This document shows positions 37,150 to 45,256 of a DNA stretch of 64,000 nt, piece after piece. Every line of letters begins with the position of its first letter. Positions within the stretch are counted from its first letter, which is position 1. The position numbers and the translations under genes are program-made. The notes beneath the pieces are model-generated. The model had not been told where the DNA came from, did no database searches, and was given only the letters and a program-made list of their open reading frames with translations. Origin of the DNA: Candidatus Accumulibacter conexus (lineage in GTDB: Bacteria; Pseudomonadota; Gammaproteobacteria; Burkholderiales; Rhodocyclaceae); NCBI GenBank assembly GCA_017592775.1, contig JAGFNJ010000009.1, forward strand, positions 1-64,000, in the 5' to 3' direction.

Positions 37150-37878
37150 TCAGACGAAGGGATCGTCGGCAGCGGCGAACAGCCGCGCGAGCAGCGCACG
37201 CTCCTTGCCGTCGATCGCGTCGAGGAACTCGCCGGCCGGGCCCATGCAGCGAAAGGCGTTGAAGCCGCGGTCGAGGAATTCGTGCAGTTCGCCGAGTCCG
37301 GCGAGTTGCGCCGGGCCGCGCATCAGCCGCAGCATGGTGCTGAGCAGCGGCTTGCGGGCGACGCGGTCGAGGGCTTCGCCGGTCTGCCGGATCAGCGTCA
37401 CCTGCCGCTCCCGCTCCGCGCGACAGCCGACGGCGCGGTAGGCGGCGGCATAGGCGTCCTCGTCGATGCGCTCGAGCATCCCGGCACGCTCGAGTTCGGC
37501 GACCATCGCCGAGTCCAGTTCCTCGGACAGCGCGTCGACCTCGACCGCCAGGGCGACGGTCCGCAGTGCCGAGACCGGCAGCATGCGGATCAACAGCGGC
37601 AGGATTCGTTCGACCTCTTCGTCGCGGCTGCTGAAATCCTTCGGGCCGTAGAGATCGGAGAGAAAGAACTGCGCCGCGACGCCGAAACGGGGGCTCGCCA
37701 GCAGGTCGGCATGGGTGCGCGCGAGACGTCCGGCCTGCCACTCGCGCAGGCGCAGGCGCTTCGCCGCCGCCGCCGGCTCGCGGTTCGCCTGCAGCCGCAG
37801 GCGCTTGGCCGCCTGCAGGTGCTGCCGGAGCGCTGCGGCGCACTGCTGCTTTTCGATCGAGACCGTCGCATCGTCCAT
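37150..37878 (-). CDS. Conserved hypothetical protein with FFLSDLYGP motif
   Basis: A 242-residue, helix-rich, cytoplasmic protein. It contains the motif FGVAAQFFLSDLYGPKDFSSRDEEVERIL (about residues 66-93), which I recall from conserved proteins of unknown function in betaproteobacteria. No signal peptide, membrane helix or catalytic motif is visible. The N-terminus is Ala/Arg/Gln-rich. It is transcribed alone and followed by a good terminator; divergent from the aldehyde dehydrogenase gene (111 nt). Confidence 0.75.
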   Translation of the reverse strand: MDDATVSIEKQQCAAALRQHLQAAKRLRLQANREPAAAAKRLRLREWQAGRLARTHADLLASPRFGVAAQFFLSDLYGPKDFSSRDEEVERILPLLIRMLPVSALRTVALAVEVDALSEELDSAMVAELERAGMLERIDEDAYAAAYRAVGCRAERERQVTLIRQTGEALDRVARKPLLSTMLRLMRGPAQLAGLGELHEFLDRGFNAFRCMGPAGEFLDAIDGKERALLARLFAAADDPFV

Positions 37879-37989
37879 GGGGGCGGATTATGCACCGCCC
37901 GGTCCGCCGTGTTTAGAGGCCGTCGCCTAACCGGGAGCGGCGGCAGCGTCTACACTGGCTGCTGACCGAACCTCTGCCAGGAGCAGCGC

Positions 37990-39408
37990 ATGCCTCATCC
38001 CGAGTCGTTGGCCAACCGCTTTGCCCGCCTGCAGACGGCGGCCCGCAGCGAGCCGAACCCGCCGCGGGCGCTGCGCGAGCGTCGCCTGCAGTCGCTCGGC
38101 CGCCTGCTGCGCGACAACGAACCGGCGATCGCCGACGCCCTGCGGCAGGATTTCGGCCACCGCTCGGCGGCCGAGACGCGGCTGCTCGAGATCTTCCCGA
38201 GCCATGAGGCCGTCCGCCACGCCCGCCGCCACCTGCGGCGCTGGATGCGGCCGCGGGCGCGACCGGTGTCGCTGTGGTTCCAGCCCGGCAGGGCGGAAGT
38301 GCGTTACCAGCCGCTCGGCGCGGTCGGCATCATCGTCCCCTGGAACTACCCGATCTTCCTCGCCGCGGCGCCGCTGGCGGCGGCGCTGGCGGCCGGCAAC
38401 CGGGCGCTGGTCAAGATGTCGGAGATCACGCCGGCAACCGCCGCGTTCTTCGCCACACTCGTCGGCCGTTACTTCGCCGACGACGAACTGTCGGTGGTCG
38501 AGGGTGACGTGACGGTGGCACGCGAGTTCGCCGCACTGCCCTTCGACCACCTGCTGTTCACCGGTTCGACGCCGGTCGGGCGGCAGGTGATGCATGCGGC
38601 GGCCGACAACCTGACGCCAGTCACCCTCGAACTCGGCGGCAAGTCGCCGGCGATCATCGGTCCGACGCTGGCCGGCAGCCCCGCCTTCGTCCGCGCCGTC
38701 GAAAGGATCGTCATCGGCAAGTGCCTGAACGCCGGCCAGACCTGCATCGCGCCCGACTACTTGTTGCTGCCGGCCGGGCTGGAGCACTCGTTCGTGCACC
38801 ACGCGCGGCAGGTCCTCGCCCGCTGCTACCCGGACATCGATCACAACGGCGACTACACGGCGATCGTCGATCAGCGCCAGTACGCGCGCCTCGTGGACTA
38901 CGTCGACGAGGCACGTGCCGCCGGTGCGAACGTTGTCGACCTCGTGCCGGGTGCGACCGCCGATCCGCTGCGGCGCCACCTGCCGCCGCTGGCGCTGCTC
39001 GACCTCGACGACGGACTGCGCGTCATGCAGGAGGAGATCTTCGGGCCGCTGCTGCCGGTCATCCCCTACCGCGACCTCGGTCAGGCGATCCGCCGCGTCA
39101 ACGAGCGGCCGCGGCCGCTGGCGCTGTACTACTTCGACAGCGACCAAGGCAACATCGAACGCGTCCTCGACGAGACGGTGTCGGGCGGCGTCACGGTCAA
39201 TGACACGATCCTGCACATCGCGCAGGAGGAACTGCCCTTCGGCGGCGTCGGTCCGAGCGGCATGGGTTGCTACCACGGCTTCGCCGGCTTCGAGACCTTC
39301 TCCGTCCGCAAGGCGGTCTTCCGACAATCGCGGCTGTCGGCGATCGGACTCTTCAAACCGCCCTACGGTGCGCTCTTCGACCGCCTGACGCGGATTCTGC
39401 TGCGATGA
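37990..39408 (+). CDS. Coniferyl-aldehyde-dehydrogenase-type aldehyde dehydrogenase
   Basis: A 472-residue NAD(P)-dependent aldehyde dehydrogenase of the class-3/coniferyl type, oxidising aldehydes to acids. Landmarks: cofactor-site IIVPWNYPIFL (about 111-121), TGSTPVGRQV, ELGGKSP with the general-base Glu (about 213) and the catalytic Cys in NAGQTCIAPDY (about 250). EEIFGPLLPV and PFGGVGPSGMG follow. The C-terminus is slightly hydrophobic as in membrane-associated class-3 enzymes. It overlaps the Tat protein gene by 4 nt. Confidence 0.92.
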   Translation: MPHPESLANRFARLQTAARSEPNPPRALRERRLQSLGRLLRDNEPAIADALRQDFGHRSAAETRLLEIFPSHEAVRHARRHLRRWMRPRARPVSLWFQPGRAEVRYQPLGAVGIIVPWNYPIFLAAAPLAAALAAGNRALVKMSEITPATAAFFATLVGRYFADDELSVVEGDVTVAREFAALPFDHLLFTGSTPVGRQVMHAAADNLTPVTLELGGKSPAIIGPTLAGSPAFVRAVERIVIGKCLNAGQTCIAPDYLLLPAGLEHSFVHHARQVLARCYPDIDHNGDYTAIVDQRQYARLVDYVDEARAAGANVVDLVPGATADPLRRHLPPLALLDLDDGLRVMQEEIFGPLLPVIPYRDLGQAIRRVNERPRPLALYYFDSDQGNIERVLDETVSGGVTVNDTILHIAQEELPFGGVGPSGMGCYHGFAGFETFSVRKAVFRQSRLSAIGLFKPPYGALFDRLTRILLR

Positions 39409-39908
39409 TCGTCAGCCGCCGCCAGTTCATCCGGACCGGCGTCGCCGGCGGCCTGCTGCTCGCCTTCTCCGGCTGGCTCAACGCCGCCGGCGGACGGCCG
39501 CTCAGCGCCGGCGAGCGCGAGATGCTGGCGGCGCTGTGCGGCGCGCTGCTCGACGGCGCGCTGCCGCCCGCGGGTGAGGAAAGGAGCCGTCTGGTCGCAC
39601 TGACCGTCGACGGCATCGCGACGACGATCGCCGGCCTGTCGCTCGCCAGCCAGCGCGAGATCGGCGAACTGTTCGGGCTGCTGGTGCTGGCACCCGGGCG
39701 CATGGTCCTCGCCGGCGTCAGCCGGCCGTGGCGCGAGGCGACGGTCGGCGAGGTCAGCGACTTCCTGCAGTCCTGGCGGACGAGCCGGCTCGCCCTGCTG
39801 CAGGGGGCCTACGGAGCGCTGCACGACCTGAGCTTCGGCGCCTGGTACGCGCGTCCCGACACTTGGGAGGCGATTGCCTACCCCGGTCCTCCGCGAGGCT
39901 ACTTCTGA
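39405..39908 (+). CDS. Tat-exported small subunit (gluconate-2-dehydrogenase subunit 3-like)
   Basis: A 167-residue protein starting MIVSRRQFIRTGVAGGLLL, a twin-arginine signal, followed by an uncharacterised alpha-helical domain like the third subunit of gluconate 2-dehydrogenases. It is overlapped by 4 nt with the aldehyde dehydrogenase on one side and by one base with the GMC oxidoreductase on the other. In such pairs the small subunit carries the large flavoprotein across the membrane by hitchhiking. Confidence 0.85.
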   Translation: MIVSRRQFIRTGVAGGLLLAFSGWLNAAGGRPLSAGEREMLAALCGALLDGALPPAGEERSRLVALTVDGIATTIAGLSLASQREIGELFGLLVLAPGRMVLAGVSRPWREATVGEVSDFLQSWRTSRLALLQGAYGALHDLSFGAWYARPDTWEAIAYPGPPRGYF

Positions 39909-41515
39909 TGCACGATCCGATCCGCGCCGGTCTCGCTGCCGGCTGGAAGCACATCGACGCTTCGACCCTCGGCAAGGGCCAGACGGTCGAGGCCGACGTC
40001 GTCATCGTCGGCACCGGCGCCGGCGGCGGCGTCACCGCCGACATCCTCAGCGACGCCGGCCTGCGCGTCATCCTGGTCGAGGAAGGCCCGCTGCGCTCGT
40101 CGACCGACTTCCGCATGCGCGAGTCCGACGCCTACCCGGAGCTGTACCAGGATTCGGCGGCGCGCAAGACCGCCGACAAGGCGATCAACATCCTGCAGGG
40201 GCGTTGCGTCGGTGGCTCGACGACCGTCAACTGGACGAGCAGCTTCCGCACGCCGCCGGAAGTCCTTGCCTACTGGCAACGCCACTTCGGCCTGCGTCAG
40301 TTGAGTGTCGAATCGCTGAGTTCGTGGTTCGCGGTGATGGAGCACAAGCTGTGGGTGCGGCCGTGGGAGACGCCGCCGAACCAGAACAACAAGGTCCTCG
40401 CCGCCGGCGCGGAAAAGCTCGGCATCCCGATCGGCGCCATCAAGCGCAACGTCAAGGGCTGCTGGAACCTCGGCTACTGCGGCATGGGCTGCCCGACCAA
40501 TGCCAAGCAGTCGATGCTGGTGACGACGATCCCGGCGGCGCTGAACCGTGGCGCGACGCTGTACACGCGGCTGCGGGCCGAGCGCCTGCGCTTCAGTGGC
40601 GGCCGCATCAGCGCCCTCGACTGCCAGGCGCTGCGGCCGGACGGCATCCATCCATCGGGCAAGCGCGTGCAACTGCGCGCGCGGCACTTCGTCGTCGCCG
40701 CCGGCGCCATCGGCAGCCCGGCGCTGCTCCTGCGCAGCGGCGTTCCCGACCCGCATCGTTTGCTCGGCAAGCGCACCTTCCTGCATCCGGTGGTGATCTC
40801 GTCGGCCTTGATGCCGGAGCGCGTCGACGCCTATGCCGGCGCGCCGCAGACGCTGTACTCGGACTTCTTCCTGCAGCAGGCGGCGATCGACGGTCCGCTC
40901 GGCTTCAAGCTCGAAACGCCGCCGCTGCATCCGGTCCTCTACGCGACGACGCTGCAGGGTTTCGGCGCCGCACATGTGGCGCTGATGCGCGAGTTCACCC
41001 GCGTCAACGTGATCCTGGCGCTGCTGCGCGACGGCTTCCATCCCGAGAGCCAGGGCGGCCAGGTGCGGCTCGGCCGCGATGGCCTGCCGCTGCTCGACTA
41101 CCCGCTCGGCGACGTGATCTGGGAGGCGGCGCGGCGGGCGCTGCTGGCGATGGCCGAGATCCAGTTCGCTGCCGGCGCGCGCGCGGTGACGCCGGTGCAC
41201 GAGACCGCCCCGCTCTATTCGAGCTGGGCGCAGGCGAAGAAGGGGATCGCCGAACTGCCGTTGAAACCGCTGCTCTGCCGCATCGTCAGCGCGCACGTGA
41301 TGGGCGGCTGCGGCATGGCCGACACGCCACAGCGCGGCGTCGTCGACCACCGCGGCCGGCACTTCTGGCTGGTCAACCTGTCGGTGCACGACGGATCACT
41401 GTTTCCGACCAGTCTCGGCGCCAATCCGCAGCTCTCGATCTACGGCCTCGTCGCGCGCAACGCCGCTCTGCTCGCCGCCGAGCTGTCGGGCAGGCCGCCA
41501 CCGCTGATTCCCTGA
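39908..41515 (+). CDS. GMC-family FAD-dependent alcohol oxidoreductase
   Basis: A 535-residue flavoprotein oxidising alcohols, cholesterol-like or sugar substrates. The dinucleotide-binding loop is VVIVGTGAGGGVTADILSDAG (about 26-46), with Glu of ILVEEGP binding the ribose. Further landmarks are GRCVGGSTTVNW, the CGMGCPTNAKQSM cysteine-rich segment and the C-terminal HVMGGCGMAD plus NLSVHDGSLFPTSLGANPQ. There is no own signal peptide, consistent with co-export with the Tat protein upstream. The TGATG junction links the two. Together with the aldehyde dehydrogenase it would form an alcohol-to-acid pathway. Confidence 0.92.
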   Translation: MHDPIRAGLAAGWKHIDASTLGKGQTVEADVVIVGTGAGGGVTADILSDAGLRVILVEEGPLRSSTDFRMRESDAYPELYQDSAARKTADKAINILQGRCVGGSTTVNWTSSFRTPPEVLAYWQRHFGLRQLSVESLSSWFAVMEHKLWVRPWETPPNQNNKVLAAGAEKLGIPIGAIKRNVKGCWNLGYCGMGCPTNAKQSMLVTTIPAALNRGATLYTRLRAERLRFSGGRISALDCQALRPDGIHPSGKRVQLRARHFVVAAGAIGSPALLLRSGVPDPHRLLGKRTFLHPVVISSALMPERVDAYAGAPQTLYSDFFLQQAAIDGPLGFKLETPPLHPVLYATTLQGFGAAHVALMREFTRVNVILALLRDGFHPESQGGQVRLGRDGLPLLDYPLGDVIWEAARRALLAMAEIQFAAGARAVTPVHETAPLYSSWAQAKKGIAELPLKPLLCRIVSAHVMGGCGMADTPQRGVVDHRGRHFWLVNLSVHDGSLFPTSLGANPQLSIYGLVARNAALLAAELSGRPPPLIP

Positions 41516-41530
41516 CCAGGAGCAACGCCC

Positions 41531-42454
41531 GTGCTGGCCCGTGCCCTCTGCCTGTCGCTGCTGCTCGAAGTGGCGCTCTATGTCGCCGTCGCCACGCTCG
41601 CCTTCGATGCCGCACCGGCGAGCGCCGCCGTGGCGGCGCTCGCCGGCGTTCTCGGGCTGCGCGCCGTGCTCGTCGCGACCAGCTACGCCTGCGCGTTCGC
41701 CTGGCACTCGCCGGCGCCGCGGCTGCGCGCGGCGCCGGCGCTGCGCATGGTACTTGCCGAGTACGCCGCTTTCGTCGTCAGCTTCGTCCTCATCTTTCCC
41801 GTCGAGCGCTTCTGGATGGGTGCCGACCGCCTGCCGCGGGTCGTCGGCGGCGCCGCCGGACGGCGCCTGCCGGTGCTGCTGGTGCATGGCTATGGTTGCT
41901 CGCGCGGCGCCTGGTGGTGGCTGCGGCGGCGCCTCGAGGCTGCCGGCTGGACGGTGGCGACGATCAGCCTCGAACCGGTGTACGCGAGCATCGACGACTA
42001 CGTCGAACCGCTCGCGCGGCGCATCGACGCCGTGCTGGCGCAGACCGGCAGCGACCGGCTGCTGCTGGTCGGACACAGCATGGGCGGGCTGGTGGCGCGC
42101 CGCTACCTGCAGCGCTGCGGCAGCGTCCGGGTCGCGCGGCTGGTGACGCTCGGCACGCCGCACCAGGGCAGCCAGCTCGCCCATCTCGGCGCCGGCGAGA
42201 ACGCGCGCCAGATGCGGCCGCACAGCGACTGGCTGCGGGCTCTTGCCAACCCGGCGCCGCTGCTCGATACTGTGGTCATCTACAGCCCGCATGACAATTT
42301 CGTGATGCCGCAAGCCAACCTCGAGCTGCCCGGAGCCACCGCGCGGGCGATTGACGGTCTCGGTCACCTCGCCATGCTCTTCTCGCCCCGTGTCGCCGTC
42401 GCGCTGCTGGCAGCGCTCGCCGCGGCCGGCGGGGCAGCGGGCAGCGGGCGATGA
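41531..42454 (+). CDS. Alpha/beta hydrolase, lipase-like
   Basis: A 307-residue protein with GTG start. Two or three N-terminal hydrophobic segments (about 1-95) suggest a membrane anchor. The hydrolase domain then begins PVLLVHGYGCSRGAWWWL (oxyanion region, about 118). The nucleophile elbow is LVGHSMGGLVARRYL (Ser about 180), with TLGTPHQGSQLA and a C-terminal GHLAML His. It fits triacylglycerol-lipase/esterase proteins. It follows the GMC gene by 15 nt and overlaps the next gene by 4 nt. Confidence 0.85.
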   Translation: MLARALCLSLLLEVALYVAVATLAFDAAPASAAVAALAGVLGLRAVLVATSYACAFAWHSPAPRLRAAPALRMVLAEYAAFVVSFVLIFPVERFWMGADRLPRVVGGAAGRRLPVLLVHGYGCSRGAWWWLRRRLEAAGWTVATISLEPVYASIDDYVEPLARRIDAVLAQTGSDRLLLVGHSMGGLVARRYLQRCGSVRVARLVTLGTPHQGSQLAHLGAGENARQMRPHSDWLRALANPAPLLDTVVIYSPHDNFVMPQANLELPGATARAIDGLGHLAMLFSPRVAVALLAALAAAGGAAGSGR

Positions 42455-43245
42455 AGGCGCGGTTGCTGATCGCCGGCTGCTGTCTGCTGCTCGCAGCGCC
42501 GGCAGCGCTGGCTGCGGACGAGGTCTTCGTCACCCATGGCGCCGGCGGCCCGGTGTTCTCCGACAAGCCGCAGCCCGGTTCAACGCCGGTGCAGTTGCCG
42601 CCGCCCAACGTCATGGACCCGGTACCGGTCGGCCGGCCGCCGACGCCGGCGAGCGGCTCGCCCGGCGACGCCGCCGGCCGGAGCGAGGCGGCGGCGGCAA
42701 GCTACCGCCGCCTGGCGATCCTCTTCCCCGAGGATGGCGGCGCCGTCGTCGCCAACACCGCGCTGTTCGAGGTCCGCCTGGCGGTCGATCCGCCGCTGCG
42801 GCTCGGCGAGGGACACGCCTTCGTCGTCGCCATCAATGGCCGGCCGGTCCAGCAGCGCTTCACCGCCAGCGAGTTCATGATTCCGCCGGAATTCTGGGGC
42901 GACACGCTGCCGCCTCCGAACCAGTTCCACCAGCTCGATGCGGCGATCGTCGACAGCGCCGACAGGGTTCTGCTGCGCGCCCGGCCGGTGACCTTCCAGA
43001 TGCGCCATGCGTTCATCGAGCGGCGCCGGCAGTGGCAGCGGCCACCCGCCGCAGTGCCGCCGCGGCCACCGGCGGGGCTGCAACCGTCGCCCTCCGTGCC
43101 GTCGCCGGTGGTGCATCCCGGCCTGCCGCAGCCGATGCCGTCAGCGCCGCCACTCGCTGCCACGCCGGCGCCACCACCGCCAGCGCCAGTGCTGCATCCT
43201 GGCCTGCCGCTACCGCTGCCGCAGGCCGGCTCGCAATCGCGATGA
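42451..43245 (+). CDS. Exported hypothetical protein with proline-rich tail
   Basis: A 264-residue protein with signal peptide ending near PAALAAD (residue 22). The following EVFVTHGAGGPVFSDKPQPG resembles DUF4124-type starts. A beta-rich domain (about 85-185, LRLGEGHAFVVAINGRPVQ) ends before a Pro/Ala-rich tail containing two copies of a HPGLP[QL]P[ML]P motif (residues about 216-225 and 248-257). The function is unknown. It is coupled to the next small gene by an ATGA overlap. Confidence 0.75.
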   Translation: MKARLLIAGCCLLLAAPAALAADEVFVTHGAGGPVFSDKPQPGSTPVQLPPPNVMDPVPVGRPPTPASGSPGDAAGRSEAAAASYRRLAILFPEDGGAVVANTALFEVRLAVDPPLRLGEGHAFVVAINGRPVQQRFTASEFMIPPEFWGDTLPPPNQFHQLDAAIVDSADRVLLRARPVTFQMRHAFIERRRQWQRPPAAVPPRPPAGLQPSPSVPSPVVHPGLPQPMPSAPPLAATPAPPPPAPVLHPGLPLPLPQAGSQSR

Positions 43246-43508
43246 CAGGCGCTGACCACGCAGCACGCGACGACTGCGCGCGCGCCGTCAGGGCGGCTCT
43301 CGCCGGCGACTGGCAGCAGGCGCACGCCATCGTCCAGGAACTCGACGACCCGCTGGCGAGCTGGATCCACGCCATCCTGCACAAGATCGAGGGCGACGCC
43401 TGGAACAGCCGCTACTGGTACCAGCGCAGCGCCGGCCGCCACTACGAGGACTACGCCGACAGCGGCAGCGAACTGCGCGCCGCCCTTGCCGAAACCGAGA
43501 GGGAATAG
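43242..43508 (+). CDS. Small conserved hypothetical protein (88 aa)
   Basis: Starts inside the stop of the previous gene (ATGA). The sequence ASWIHAILHKIEGDAWNSRY with WYQRSAGRHYEDYAD matches a small conserved family of unknown function. It is helical, acidic and cytoplasmic. Tight coupling on both sides (8 nt before the MBL gene) supports it as a real gene. Confidence 0.8.
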   Translation: MTGADHAARDDCARAVRAALAGDWQQAHAIVQELDDPLASWIHAILHKIEGDAWNSRYWYQRSAGRHYEDYADSGSELRAALAETERE

Positions 43509-43515
43509 CCAGCCG

Positions 43516-44193
43516 ATGGGACCACAGACGCGCTTCATCACTTCCGAGATCTGCCAGGTCGGCGGCCCGGGGCAGACTGACCAGAGCGACGCGGCGATCT
43601 ATCTCGTCCACTTCGCCGATGCCGCCGTCCTCATCGACGCCGGCAGCGGCCGCGCCAGCGACCGCGTGCTGCTGAACATCGAAGCCGCCGGCGTGCTGCC
43701 GCAACGGATCGAGCACCTGCTGCTGACGCACTGCCACTACGACCACAGCGGCGGCGCGGCAAGCTTCCGGCAGCGCTTCGGCTGGCGGGTGGCGATCCAC
43801 GAACTCGAGGCCGCCTGGCTCGAGGCCGGCGACAGCCAAGTCAGCGCCGCCTGCTGGTATGGCGACCACCTGAGCCCGTGTCCGGTCGACCGGCGCCTCG
43901 CCGGCGGCGACCGCATCGTGCTCGCCGGCCGCGAACTGGAGGTGATCCACATCCCCGGCCACTCGCCCGGATCGGTCGCCTACGTCGTCGACTCCGACAA
44001 TCGCCGCGTCGTCTTCGCGCAGGACGTGCACGGTCCAATCCATGCCGCGCTGCGCTCGAACGTCCGCGACTACCGGGCCTCGCTGCGCAAGCTGCTGGCG
44101 CTCGAGGCCGACATCCTCTGTGAAGGGCATTACGGCATCTTCGTCGGCAAGGCGGAAGTCGCCGCCTTCATCGAGCGCTTCATCGATGACTGA
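43516..44193 (+). CDS. MBL-fold metallohydrolase
   Basis: About 225 residues with a metallo-beta-lactamase fold. The metal motif THCHYDHSGG (about 72-81) gives the HxHxDH site, and VIHIPGHSPGSVAYV plus VFAQDVHGPIHA and LCEGHYG supply the remaining ligands. It could be a glyoxalase-II-like thioesterase or a persulfide/ester hydrolase. The start at 43516 is preferred over one 10 codons upstream. It is part of a run of closely packed genes with the reductase that follows. Confidence 0.85.
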   Translation: MGPQTRFITSEICQVGGPGQTDQSDAAIYLVHFADAAVLIDAGSGRASDRVLLNIEAAGVLPQRIEHLLLTHCHYDHSGGAASFRQRFGWRVAIHELEAAWLEAGDSQVSAACWYGDHLSPCPVDRRLAGGDRIVLAGRELEVIHIPGHSPGSVAYVVDSDNRRVVFAQDVHGPIHAALRSNVRDYRASLRKLLALEADILCEGHYGIFVGKAEVAAFIERFIDD

Positions 44194-44199
44194 CCAGGC

Positions 44200-45216
44200 G
44201 TGACGCGCAACCGCCAGATCCTGCTCGTCTCCCGTCCGACTGGCGAAGTCAGCCACGACGACTTCCAGCTCGTCGCGGCCGCGATCCCCGAACTGGCCGA
44301 TGGCCAGGTGCTCGTGCGCCACCACTACCTCAGCCTCGACCCCTACATGCGCGGCCGCATGAACGCGGGCGAAAGCTACGCCGAACCGCAGGCGCTCGGC
44401 GAAGTGATGATCGGCGGCACCGTCGGCGAGATCGTCGCCTCGCGCAGCGACCGTTACCGTGTCGGCGACCAGGTCGTCGGCATGGGCGGCTGGCAGGAAT
44501 ACGAGGTCGTCGATGACGAGCGCGCCGGCGCGCTGCGCCGGGTCGACGGCGCGGCAATCCCGCTCTCGGCTTACCTCGGCGCCGTCGGCATGCCGGGCGT
44601 CACCGCCTGGTACGGACTGCTGCAACTGATCGTGCCGCAGAGCGGCGAGACGATCGTCGTCTCCGCCGCCAGCGGTGCCGTCGGCAGCGTCGTCGGCCAG
44701 CTCGCCCGGCTGCGCGGCTGCCGCGTCGTCGGCATCGCCGGCGGGCCGGAGAAATGCCGCGCCGTGGTCGAGGAGTTTGGCTTCGACGCCTGCATCGACC
44801 ACCGGCAGCACGGCGACACCCGCACGCTCGCCGATGCCATCGCCGCCGCCTGCCCGGATGGCGTCGACGGCCACTTCGAGAACGTCGGTGGCAGAATCCT
44901 CGACGCCGTCATGCGGCGCTGCAATCCGTTCGCCCGCATCGCCATCTGCGGCCTGATCGCCGGCTACGACGGTGCGGCGATCCCGCTCCGCGAAGCGCAA
45001 CGGATCCTGCTGCGGCGGCTGAAGCTGCAGGGCTTCATCGTCAGCGAGCACATGGAATTCTGGCCGCCGGCGCTGCGCGAACTCGGCGGCCTCGTCGCCA
45101 GCGGCCGCCTGCGCTACCGCGAGAGCATCGCGCAGGGAATCGAGAACGCGCCGGCGGCATTCATCGGCCTGCTGCACGGGCAGAATTTCGGCAAGCAGCT
45201 CGTGCGGCTGATCTGA
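44200..45216 (+). CDS. CurA-like NADP-dependent oxidoreductase (MDR family)
   Basis: A 338-residue zinc-independent medium-chain dehydrogenase/reductase, resembling the prostaglandin/leukotriene B4 reductase and curcumin reductase group. The N-terminus has LSLDPYMRGRMN. The cofactor loop is VVSAASGAVGSVVGQLARLRG (about 151-171) with the usual AxxGxxG pattern, and GVDGHFENVGGRILDAVM follows. It starts with GTG, 6 nt after the MBL gene stop, so the pair is probably cotranscribed. It would reduce enones or aldehydes. Confidence 0.9.
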   Translation: MTRNRQILLVSRPTGEVSHDDFQLVAAAIPELADGQVLVRHHYLSLDPYMRGRMNAGESYAEPQALGEVMIGGTVGEIVASRSDRYRVGDQVVGMGGWQEYEVVDDERAGALRRVDGAAIPLSAYLGAVGMPGVTAWYGLLQLIVPQSGETIVVSAASGAVGSVVGQLARLRGCRVVGIAGGPEKCRAVVEEFGFDACIDHRQHGDTRTLADAIAAACPDGVDGHFENVGGRILDAVMRRCNPFARIAICGLIAGYDGAAIPLREAQRILLRRLKLQGFIVSEHMEFWPPALRELGGLVASGRLRYRESIAQGIENAPAAFIGLLHGQNFGKQLVRLI

Positions 45217-45256
45217 ACCGGAGCAGCGGCTCGGCGCAACGCAACGGACGAGGACG

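Noticed and set aside
39874..42294. Plus-strand open frame of 806 codons over the GMC oxidoreductase and hydrolase genes
   Set aside because: Arg/Ala-rich shadow of two clearly recognisable genes in another frame.
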